A stretch of 64,000 bases of DNA from Capra hircus (taxonomy: Eukaryota; Chordata; Mammalia; Artiodactyla; Bovidae): the NCBI RefSeq assembly GCF_001704415.2, contig NC_030811.1, positions 372,001 through 436,000 of the forward strand, read 5' to 3'. Below, piece by piece: positions 48,551-57,488 of this stretch; positions within the stretch are counted from its first letter, which is position 1, and each line of letters opens with the position of its first letter. Below the pieces are notes generated by a model. That model had not been told where the DNA came from. It searched no databases and saw nothing but the letters and a program-made list of their open reading frames with translations. A program made the position numbers and the translations under genes.

Positions 48551-49464
48551 ATATATGACATAATTTATATATAATTATGTACATTTCTTGCGATAAAATA
48601 TATGCATGTGTACTTAACGTAAAACTTGGGCCAGTATTTTGTGAAGATTTTATCAAGTGACAGCTGTGGCAGCCCTTTATCTTGTAAAAGTAAATATTTA
48701 ATAACTTTGAACCTAACATAATGAAATCTTACCACAAGCTTTACTAAATGAACGTCTGCCTGCTCCCTGCATTGACTGCAGAGCAGAAGCCAAGGTGCGA
48801 GGAGGTGGCGGGATGCCTGAGTCACTTCACCTCACCACGCGTATTCGCTCTCCCCGCCACTGTTGAGTGAGGAGCCCTAACTTGAGTGTGAGAGGTGAAG
48901 GCTGTAGGTCATGCCCAGGGCCGGGTCAGGAAGACTGGGAGGGCGGAAGGCGTGAGGAAGCTGTGCTGTGTGCTGAGCCCTGCCGCAGTCAGGACGGGGG
49001 GAACGGCAGCTCGGGGGATGTGCAGCCCCACTCGGGAGCCGTCGGTGGAGGTGCCAGCTGGGCCTTCTGCTGGGGCACGGGCATCAGCGGGAGGTGAGGC
49101 GCAGCCCACCACCGGGGCAGCGAGCAGGTTCCTGAAGCACTTGCGTCAGCAGTGAGGGGCCTTCTGTCTCAGATTTTTCGAAATAAACAAAACTCGTGCT
49201 TCTGCAGGGAGATTGCCTGAAGTAAGTGTGCTGGGTGCTAAAGCTTTGAGGGACCACTTCATCGTCAGCTTGGGGAGCACCGATCCAGTGTCCGCAGCTT
49301 GCGCCCTCCGAGTCCCTCTGGAGTGTAGACACTGGTTAACTGGCCTCTTCACAAGAGCGGAGCTGTCTGGGGAACGTGGTTCCCACGTTGAGCTGAGAGG
49401 GCTGGCCCTGAGCCTCCACGCCTTTGTTGACATTTGGACCCCAGCCTGCAGCGAGGCTCGGCCA

Positions 49465-49788
49465 TCTCTCAGGGCGCGGTAGGACTGTCACTGTGTCCCA
49501 GGGAATGTTCTGGCTGTGGTCCCTTACATCTGCCTTGTCTGTAATGCTGACATCTGAGAAGTGCTGGCAAGAAGTAAGTTTCTCCTAAGACTCTGCAGCT
49601 CTGGCCAAAGGCTCTCTCGCACAGCCGTCTCTCAGGGCGCGGTAGGACTGTCACTGTGTCCCAGGGAATGCTCCGGCTGTGGTCGCTTACATCTGCCTTG
49701 TCCGCACTGCTGACATTTGAGGAGCACTGGCGAGAAGTCAGTTTCTCCCAGGACTGCAGTTCTGGCTAAAGGCTCTCTCGCACAGCCA
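49465..49788 (+). repeat. 163-bp tandem duplication in intron 7
   Basis: Two copies, 49465-49627 and 49628-49788, both start TCTCTCAGGGCGCGGTAGG and end CTCTCTCGCACAGCC. By eye they are about 90% identical with one 2-bp gap. The second copy retains more CpG sites than the first. Confidence 0.95.
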
Positions 49789-50430
49789 TGCAGCTCAGGT
49801 TCTGTGCCTCAGGAGTGGCATTGCAGAGACCCTTGACTCTCCATTTACACACATTTACAAAGAAGAGACAAAAAGGATGTTGAAAGGACATTAGTTTCTT
49901 TAGCCCCCACAGCTCTATTCCTGCTGCTGAATGTGCAGTGGCGTATACTGTCTCAGATTGACTACGGAATTCAGTACCTAATAAAGTGCAAAGGAGAATG
50001 AACTGTAAACTCTTTTACTTCATTAGGAGCTCTGCATATAGAACAAGAAAGATGAATTTGATGTAATAAATGTGAAATGAGTAAATGCTTGTTTCCATAT
50101 TCTCTGCATTTTTATGTATGTTTGAAAGTTTATGTTAAAATAAGAAATTTAATTAAATGTATATTCAGTGTTAAATCAATGATAAAGTTATGTGGAAATG
50201 TATGAGTGTGATTTAGGACGTTGAGAAATGTAGCCAGAATATTACCTCATGTTCTTAGAATAAATCCCACATAATTGTCACCGTAGCAGCATAAATACTG
50301 TGTTAGGAGAACTAGCTCTGACGTGTTGGTGGGATATTGTATCATGTTTATGCCAAGTTCACTGTTACGGGTGGTAACTAACATGAAGTGTCTGATCATT
50401 GTTTTTTTTTTTTAACCTCCCACCTAACAG

Positions 50431-50551
50431 TGGTTTATCAGATACTATCATTTTGGATATAATATCAAACTATCTGGTGCTTCCCAATCGAATCACAGTC
50501 CCTCTTGTCAGCGAAGTTCAGATAGCTCAGCTGCGATTTCCTGTACCAAAG
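50431..50551 (+). CDS. ESYT2: ESYT2 exon (inferred exon 8), end of SMP domain
   Basis: This 121-bp exon completes an asparagine codon and encodes 40 residues, from GLSDTIILDIISNYLVLPNR to AQLRFPVPK. It is the final SMP helix and strand and the linker into C2A; the VLPNRITVPL segment is characteristic of E-Syts. The acceptor is strong (long T-run, CTAACAG) and the donor is GTAAGC. Entry is in phase 2 and exit in phase 0. No residue differences from human were noticed. Confidence 0.97.
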
Positions 50552-50696
50552 GTAAGCATGTGCTCATTAACACATAAAATAGACTGAAGGAACTTTTCAC
50601 GTACATGGGTGCTGAGTGTTGTATTTCTCCTAACAATGACCTTGCCATGTGGATCTTGATGCTGTAAAAGTGGTCTGTCCTGCCCATCCTTAGGAG

Positions 50697-50825
50697 GTGA
50701 CTCGATGGACGTGAGTCTGAGTGAACTCCGGAAGTTGGTGATGGACAGGGAGGCCTGGCGTGCTGCGATTCATGGGGTTGCAAAGAGTTGGACACAACTG
50801 AGTGACTGGACTGAACTGAACTGAA
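50697..50825 (+). mobile_element. Short BovB 3'-tail fragment, sense
   Basis: It runs from GTGACTCGATGGACGTGAG to GGACTGAACTGAACTGAAG, the last part of BovB with its (CTGAA)n end. Confidence 0.88.
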
Positions 50826-51832
50826 GGGCCACTTGGCCTAAAGCTTTCGGAGACTTAAGCGCAGTTCTTAAACCTCAGAGGTACTCACAGAAATTTAATT
50901 CTGCAGATGTCACTGCACGTTGTAAAGGACAGCTGTGACAACTTATTTACTGCCTCAGAAAGCACTTTCTGCTTGTGGGTAAGATGTACGTTTTAGCCTG
51001 AGCTGGGAACCTTGTGCCAGGCTCCTGCCAGGCGTGAGGAGCGGTCGTCTGGAGTGCTTCAGGGTTGGATGCGGCAGGCGTGCCGTGGGTGTTAAGCCCC
51101 CAGATGGAGTGAGCGGGCAGGGCTGGGCTGAGTCACGGCCTGGGGCTTGGCGGCAGCTTCAGTCTGGGAGTGCATTCCTCAGAGTGTCTTCATCTGTAGG
51201 TTGGGGTGGCACCTCACACACAGAGGTGACCACACATCTTGGAGGCACCTTCATTTCGGTAAAGTAAACAACCTCAGCCCAAGACCACGAGGGCCTGCCA
51301 GCCACGGGTGTGGAATCCTGCCCGAGGTCCAGAGCACGTTCTCAGAGGGCTGCTCCTACTGGTTTGCGTCCCGCCTGTGTGGTCTCACTGACCGTGGGCT
51401 CCAGAGGTGGAGTGGGCAGCCTGTCACGTGGTGTCTGGTCTCAGTTCAGAGTTTGTTTCATGAAGTAGAAGTAGCCAGCCTTTTCCCCCTGCCTGTTACC
51501 CTTCTAGTAAGCTCAATCATAATAACAGTGCACAGACCAACATTCATGAGCAGTCCTACTCTTTTCAAAGTAACAGCACCCCAGTGCTCACATCCCCGTT
51601 AGTCTATTGCTGGCATTCAGCAGGTGTGATGGGGCACGGGTGAAGTGGGGATGTCTTTCTCCCTTCACTTAGCATCCTCGGCTCGGAGAACGCAGGCCTA
51701 CCTCTGCACACAGGGATCCTCGTGCTCCTGGGCTGCGGGCTCTGTGCTCTGTGAGCACTGGGGACCGTCTGAGCCTGCCCGGACCCACACTTCATGCTGC
51801 TTAAACATGTGACCACAGTGTCTAAGCATTCA

Positions 51833-52612
51833 GTTCAGTTCAGTTGCTCACTCGTGTCCAACTCTTTGTGACCCCATGAATCGCAGCACGCCAGGCCTCC
51901 CTGTCCATCACTATCTCCCGGAGTTCACTCAGACTCACATCCATCGAGTCAGTGATGCCATCCAGCCATCTCATCCTCTGTCGTCCCCTTCTCCTCCTCC
52001 CCTCAATCCCTCCCAGCATCAGGGTCTTTTCCAATGAGTCAACTCTTCGCATGAGGTGGCCAAAGTATTGGAGTTTCAGCTTCAGCATCAGTCCTTCCAA
52101 TAAACACCCAGGACTGATCTCCTTTAGGATGGACTGGCTGGATCTCCTTGCAGTCCAAGGGACTCTCAAGAGTCTTCTCCAACACCACAGCTCAAATGCA
52201 TCAATTCTTCGGTGCTCAGCTTTCTTCACAGTCCAACTCTCACATCCATACATGACCACTGCAAAAACCATAGCCTTGACTAGACGGACCTTAGTTGGCA
52301 AAGTAATGTCTCTGCTTTTGAATATACTATCTAGGTTGGTCACAACTTTCCTTCCAAGGAGTAAGGGTCTTTTAATTTCATGGCTGCAATCACCATCTGC
52401 AGTGATTTTGGAGCTCAAAAAAATAAAGTCTGACACCATTTCCACTGTTTCCCCATCTATTTCCCATGAAGTGATGGGACCAGATGCCATGATCTTAGTT
52501 TTCTGAATGTTGAGCTTTAAGCCAACTTTTTCAGTCTCCTCTTTCACTTTCATCAAGAGGCTTTTTAGCTCCTCTTCACTTTCTGCCATAAGGGTGGTGT
52601 CATCTGCATATA
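51833..52612 (-). mobile_element. BovB LINE 3' part, antisense, long open frame
   Basis: The minus-strand open frame 51840-52589 is 249 codons, beginning MAESEEELKSLLMKVKEE just after the RT YADD box and reaching the normal BovB end (GVTKSWTRVSN). It is truncated at the box. The 3' tail is TTCAGTTCAGTTCAGTTGC. It has no complete RT, so it is inactive. Confidence 0.95.
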
Positions 52613-53271
52613 TTTATCTGTAAAAATATGTGTCATCCTATGCTGATTGGTTCATGAACAGTACCTGGTAACTTGAAGTATTTATGGTATAGAATGCTGC
52701 CCCCTCAAAAGATAACTTTACCACTTGTGTTTACCTTGAAAGAAATATGGGTGGATGTTTTTTTTATCAATTAAGCAACATCTTAGGGAAAGAGAACTAT
52801 GTTGTGTGTGAATGTATGTATCTCAGAGTTTCAGTTTCCTATCCATAAAATAGGTTTAATGACAGTATTTCATAGGATTCTTCTAAAAATTCAGCTCAGT
52901 GATCGGTGCGTATGAAGGACTTAGTAAGAGTCCCCTACATCCCTGGGTGCTGGTCTCCACTGCAGTTACCGCCCATGGAATTCCTACCAGGACACGGCAC
53001 TGTTCCGGGCCCACGAGGCCCTGTGTCGTCCGCCTGGCTCCTGCCGCCGGCCCTGCCCAGCTGGGGCCCCTCCGTCCCAGGAGGGCCAGCAGTGCACGCA
53101 GGCTCCTCCGCCCCTGGCCCCTGGTCAGGCCCTTGGGCCCTGTGGTCTTGCCCCTGCAGCCCTCATGTTTGCTCCCTTTGCTCAGGGGAGAGGCGCCGTC
53201 TCGCCCCCAAGCCAGCCTTTGCCCCAGGCCTGCGGTGAGCCGGTGAATAGTCTGCTCGCTCTTCTTTCCAG

Positions 53272-53448
53272 GGTGTCCTGAGGATTCATTTTATTGAAGC
53301 TCAGGATCTTCAGGGAAAAGACACTTACCTTAAGGGACTTGTCAAGGGGAAGTCAGACCCCTACGGAGTGATTCGAGTTGGCAACCAGATCTTCCAAAGC
53401 AAGGTCATCAAGGAGAACCTCAGTCCGAAGTGGAACGAGGTGTATGAG
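53272..53448 (+). CDS. ESYT2: ESYT2 exon (inferred exon 9), C2A domain first half
   Basis: This 177-bp, phase 0-0 exon encodes 59 residues starting GVLRIHFIEAQDLQGKD and ending NLSPKWNEVYE. It is the first half of C2A. Calcium-binding loop 1 is visible, with Asp in EAQDL and in KGKSDPYG, followed by the NPxWNE-like strand (here SPKWNEVYE) typical of C2 domains. In E-Syt2, C2A binds several Ca2+ ions and regulates lipid transfer by the adjoining SMP. Differences from human appear limited to V for I in YGVIRV and K for R in FQSKVI, from memory. The acceptor is TTCTTTCCAG and the donor is GTGAGG. It is the longest exon in the window. Confidence 0.98.
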
Positions 53449-54294
53449 GTGAGGGAGTAGGGAGTGCTTAGTGTGAGGTGAGGGGCGGGTGCTGAGAGTC
53501 CTTCCCCGGGGGTCCGCTCCTGCTCCAGCCCTTCCCCCGGGGTCTGCTCAGGCCCCCACTGTGTGCTGGTGGCGTGCTTGTTCAGTGCACAGTTCTCTTT
53601 GCTTTGATTTTCCGTCTTTAAACATACTTCACCTTGTATCCCTACCTCACACACAGTTTTAAACCTTAATCACATTAAGCTATCTCAGTAAAGAACAGGC
53701 CGCTAACACACGTACTCCACGATGAGGTTAGTTGTGAACTGTTGTGTAAGTTTTCATGTAGCGCATCTGGACATCTCTCCATGTCCCAGGTACAGCCACT
53801 CACGTGAGAAGCGCCCTCATATCTCCACACAAGGGATCTGGCCTTTGGGCTCAGCACTGTAACCAGAGCCTTTTGGGTGTCGTGGGGCCGTATTTAGTGC
53901 ACTTGGCCAAGATGCCTCCAGAGAATGCCTCTTAGAGGGAACTGCTGTATCACAGGGCATGCGGCTTGGAAAGAACTGGAAGGGGGTACAGTTTTTACCC
54001 CACCAGCTTCTGGTCCTCCCTGCCAGTCTGTTGCCGGACCTCCCAACTTCTGAGTGGTGGTGAGGGCCCAGCCCTGACCAGGGCTGCTGCAGGAGGGGAG
54101 AGATGTCCGCACCTGTAGCCCCGAGAACTGGGAGCAAGCACAGCGCCATGTGCGAGGGCAGTTCCCAGGGGCTCCTGCCATCAACCGTGTCTCGGGGCCG
54201 ACTGTGGGGCCTGGGTGCGGAGCAGCTGCTGGCGCCGATGTCAGCTGCGGTTACGCTTGTAAGGGTGAGACAGCCGTGCACCGGTACCTTCCAG
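53449..54294 (+). other. ESYT2: ESYT2 intron 9 (846 bp)
   Basis: The donor is GTGAGG and the acceptor is GGTACCTTCCAG. No repeat was recognised. Open frames on the minus strand (53817-54281 and 53894-54184) are composition-driven and match no family I know. Confidence 0.9.
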
Positions 54295-54377
54295 GCTCTG
54301 GTCTATGAACATCCCGGACAGGAATTGGAGATCGAGCTCTTTGACGAAGACCCAGACAAGGATGACTTTCTCGGAAG
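54295..54377 (+). CDS. ESYT2: ESYT2 exon (inferred exon 10), C2A domain
   Basis: This 83-bp exon encodes ALVYEHPGQELEIELFDEDP then DKDDFLG plus two bases of a serine codon. It carries the second acidic Ca2+-binding loop of C2A: the FDEDPDKDDFLG motif supplies the clustered aspartates that bind Ca2+ together with those in the previous exon. The acceptor is TACCTTCCAG and the donor is GTAAGT. The exon starts in phase 0 and ends in phase 2, so skipping it alone would shift the frame and remove half the Ca2+ site. Sequence agreement with human appears complete. Confidence 0.98.
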
Positions 54378-55818
54378 GTAAGTCCTCGGTGACCAGGGGT
54401 GTGGACTCTTCCTCTTCGATTGTCACTCTTAAACTTGGAACATCAGAGCAGGTTTATTGCATGTTACATGTGTGTTAAAATGGCTTTTTGATGCCAGGTT
54501 TGTTTCACCTTAGACCTCTTAAAACATGTTTTGTTCCTAAAACAAGTTTTACATATAAGTAAGAAAAGGAAAGCTAAATTAAACAAAACTTGAAATTCAC
54601 TTTCTTGGGTGTGCTGCCCCATTTAAGTGCTCAGCCACCAACTGTGGCCCCGCACGCAGCCCAGCTCCCCAGCCTTGCACCCAGCAGGCCGCTGGGCTCC
54701 GGGCTCTAGAAACAGGTCTGTGAACTTCTGATTTGTTATTGGCCTATGGGGGTGGGGATAGATGGTAATTTACATTGTGCCTATATATTGGAAAAATAAA
54801 TACTGAGTTGTTTACTTAAACTGAACATGTACAGCTGAAAAAATATGAACTATCAAAAAATACACTTTAGCCTAATATATAACTATATAGATTATATAGT
54901 TATATATGCTATATAACTGAATTTCTTGTGGCAAAAAAGATAGAAGGGTAAATGACACTGAACAGGTCTGGTTTCATCCAGGGTGGCCTGTGTGTTAGGC
55001 TGTGACCTCAGAATTCATTTGCGAGACCCTTTATCGAAGAACAACCAAAAGGGTGTAAGCAAGGCAATGAGCAGATGAGGCTTGCAGAAAGCCTCTGTTA
55101 GATTCCGGCGTCAGCGGCTGAGACGGGGGCTGGCTGGGCCCCGGGCGTCTGTAATGCAGCAGGGGACGCGGGCCGTGCGGGGCAGTGCGCAGGGACAGAG
55201 GAGGGGCTGCGGAAGACAGGCGTGCGATTGTCCCGCCCTGCTCGTCTCTGGCTCCGGGCTGCCTCACGCTTCCCAGCAGAGCAGGAATATTGAGGGAAGT
55301 GGGACGGGCTGTTGGGGTTGTTCCAGGCACGAGGCAGAGGCCTTCGTGGCCCTGGAGGTGCCGGTCAGAGCTGAGGAAGCAGGGCTAGAAAGGCGGTCAG
55401 CGCCTGATTCAGCGCACCGCGACGGAGCCTGATCCGCGGCTGGTGTCGCTCAGACAGAGCACGTCCCACCCACCCTGGTCGAATGCACCCGTCCCGCATA
55501 TCTGGGCTCCACTGTAGACCCGTCCGCCCCACCCCGGAGGCTCCACTATACACATGCCCACGTGCCGGGGGCGCCTCCAGATCACTGCCTGTGGGGAAGA
55601 CCAGTGTTCCCAGCCCTGACCTCAGCCGTGCTGCGCTGCGTACTCCCTGCTCACTTCACACCCGGGTGGAATCCTGCAGGATGGAGCTTGTTTCTTGATA
55701 AACTATAGCATTCTGTTGCTTTTCTGGAGTACTTTTTCATAGAGTAATGCTTAAGTTAATTTCAGTTTTCAGAAGTGGTTTTCTGTGTTCTAAAGTTGTT
55801 GTATTGTTATTTCTATAG
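54378..55818 (+). other. ESYT2: ESYT2 intron 10 (1441 bp)
   Basis: The donor is GTAAGT and the acceptor is TGTTATTTCTATAG. The intron has an AT-rich palindrome at 54875-54907 and a GC-rich stretch at 55100-55650. No transposon was recognised. Confidence 0.88.
54875..54907. repeat. AT-rich palindrome
   Basis: Two 15-bp arms (54875-54889 and 54893-54907) are perfectly inverted around the 3-bp spacer GAT. The arms include AACTATATA and TATATAGTT. Confidence 0.92.
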
Positions 55819-55867
55819 TCTTATGATTGATCTTATTGAAGTTGAAAAGGAGCGCCTTTTAGATGAA
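55819..55867 (+). CDS. ESYT2: ESYT2 exon (inferred exon 11), C2A domain
   Basis: This 49-bp exon completes the serine codon from 54376-54377 and encodes LMIDLIEVEKERLLDE, the C2A strand and helix after the second Ca2+ loop. The acceptor is TTTCTATAG and the donor is GTAAGT. It enters in phase 2 and ends in phase 0, pairing with the exon at 54295. The peptide matches human ESYT2 exactly as I know it. It is short, but exact homology and frame fit make it secure. Confidence 0.97.
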
Positions 55868-56904
55868 GTAAGTTTCCTTTGAGTATTGTTCTGTTTCGTG
55901 AGTGTTGATGGCGAGTACCCACTGCCACCATCCCCAGAGGTCTGAGAACTTAACAGCCGCTCACAGACGTTGAGAACTTAGGCCTTCCAGTACCAGCGAA
56001 GTGAAAATAAATCAGCACCTGCCAGAAACACAAAATCCCCAAGGGTCCAAACACACGCCCACTTTGTGTCAGGCAGGCATGGTCTGCTTCGGAGTCAGGG
56101 CAGAGTCTGGTAAGAGCTCCCGAGAATCGGGCATTAAAAGGTGGTTGGGAGGCATAGCAGAGCGGCACAGTGCAGTTGATGAGACATTGTCCCAGGAAAG
56201 ACCCCCACAAACGCATCCTGAACTGCCAGCCACAGACGCTGCTTCAAGCAAGGTGCTGCTGTCAGCATAAAAAGGATAGAGGCAAGTTTGTGATGGCTGC
56301 TAAAAGATGGGTAGACTTGGACAAGTAAGGCGCAGCTAAGCAAGTCCCTGTGAGAGCCGCGCTCAGCCACACACAGCACACCCTGGACAGGCGTCTGCAG
56401 TGGCTCTGCTGCTGCGTGCCGTGTGCTGCACGGGGCCTCCCAGACACGCCCTGCACTCGGACGTCTCTCCTAACGCCGAGTGTTTGAGCACCGTCCTCAG
56501 TTAGCAGCTTGATGGCTTTTAAGCGGAAACAAGTGTGAGCCGATTATTGTTACATAGTCATGAGGAAAAGCACACTTGTCAGCATGTCTGATACTGGAAC
56601 TCAGTGCTTGGGATCAATGTTATATTTTTTCTTGGCCCCTAAATTCTATGGATGTCCATATGTAGAATCCTGGTAGTGCTGGGTGGTACGAGAGGACATT
56701 TGAGTCCTTGCATGTCAGACAGGGACGGCATTGGGAGTCAGTGCATTAACACACAGAGCGGCCCCTGCTGTCAGCTTCTGGGGCCAGCCGCTCGTTCTCA
56801 GGCCTGGAGCTAAAAGTGGCGGGACTTCTGGGTTTGTAGAGACTGCTCATCTCGCGTGTCTGGTCCAGGAGGGTTTTGGCTGACCGCTCTCACTTTCTCC
56901 GCAG
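55868..56904 (+). other. ESYT2: ESYT2 intron 11 (1037 bp)
   Basis: The donor is GTAAGT and the acceptor is TCACTTTCTCCGCAG. Nothing else recognisable was seen; small open frames on the minus strand at 55950-56456 look like chance. Confidence 0.88.
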
Positions 56905-56994
56905 TGGTTCACCCTGGACGAGGTGCCCAGAGGCAAGCTGCACTTGAAGCTGGAGTGGCTCACGCTCATGCCCGACGCGTCGAACCTTGAGCAG
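56905..56994 (+). CDS. ESYT2: ESYT2 exon (inferred exon 12), end of C2A and linker to C2B
   Basis: This 90-bp, phase 0-0 exon encodes 30 residues from WFTLDEVPRGKLHLKLEWLT to MPDASNLEQ. The WFTLDEVPRGKLHLKLEWL stretch is the last strand of C2A; the rest joins it to C2B. The acceptor is TTCTCCGCAG. The donor GTGCTG is weaker than the others (no A at +3 or +4), but the frame joins well to the next exon. From memory, human has K, R, N and DK at a few positions (VPKG, HLRL, MPNASNLDK), so this exon and the next are the most divergent of the set. Confidence 0.95.
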
Positions 56995-57392
56995 GTGCTG
57001 GAGGGGCCCGGCAGCCCGCAGTCCTGGCCCTGAGATCAGTGCCAGAAACTGTGCTGCTGCTCACTCACAAACTCGGAGCAGTCACCTGGCTCTCGCGCTG
57101 TGCGTCGCCGTGGCGGCGCCGGCGCAGATTAGAGCCAGCGGGGGTTTGCAGGCATCCACAGGCTCTCGGAGGCCTCGGGTCTCCTGCTCGGGTGCCCTTC
57201 GGGGGCTTGGGGAGCCTCAGGTCGCCTGCGCACAGTGATCTGAGCGGAGTCTCGTCGTGTTCATTCTCTGTGCTGCGTATGTGGGGTGCTTATTTCTCCA
57301 TCTTCCTTGTTTTCTTGAGCAGTGTAGGCATAATTAGACAGAAACAGGAAGCTTGGAAAGCCACCTGCTGAGGCTTTTCCCTTCCGCCGTAG
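56995..57392 (+). other. ESYT2: ESYT2 intron 12 (398 bp)
   Basis: The donor is GTGCTG (weak) and the acceptor is CCCTTCCGCCGTAG. The intron is GC-rich in its first 240 bp. Reading through the donor stays open for only a few codons (GAGGGG... then stop TGA at 57031), so retention would truncate the protein. Confidence 0.88.
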
Positions 57393-57488
57393 GTGCTGAC
57401 AGACATCAGAGCTGACAAAGACCAAGCCGACGACGGGCTGTCCTCCTCGCTCCTCATCTTGTACCTGGACTCGGCCCGGAACCTTCCG
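57393..57488 (+). CDS. ESYT2: ESYT2 exon (inferred exon 13), start of C2B
   Basis: This 96-bp, phase 0-0 exon encodes 32 residues from VLTDIRADKDQADDGLSS to LYLDSARNLP. The first strand of C2B (SLLILYLDSARNLP) is visible, preceded by an acidic linker. The C2B domain in E-Syts lacks some Ca2+ ligands of C2A and packs next to it. The acceptor is TTCCGCCGTAG and the donor is GTAGGT. Compared with human I notice conservative changes (K/R, N/D, A/S) in the linker. The exon ends at the exact point where human isoforms differ. Confidence 0.97.

Larger units (their letters stand above)
46447..50430 (+). other. ESYT2: ESYT2 intron 7 (3984 bp)
   Basis: The donor is GTAAGT and the acceptor has a 12-T run followed by AACCTCCCACCTAACAG. 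The intron contains a GC-rich stretch (46490-46980), an AT-rich stretch with short palindromes (48220-48430), a BOV-A SINE (48429-48550) and a 163-bp tandem duplication (49465-49788). 46980-48220, 48565-49460 and 49790-50400 contain nothing I can name. Confidence 0.88.
50552..53271 (+). other. ESYT2: ESYT2 intron 8 (2720 bp)
   Basis: The donor is GTAAGC and the acceptor is CGCTCTTCTTTCCAG. The intron contains a short sense BovB tail (50697-50825) and a 780-bp antisense BovB 3' end (51833-52612). The stretch 50830-51830 has no named element, and 52900-53230 is GC-rich with open frames but no recognisable protein. Confidence 0.88.
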
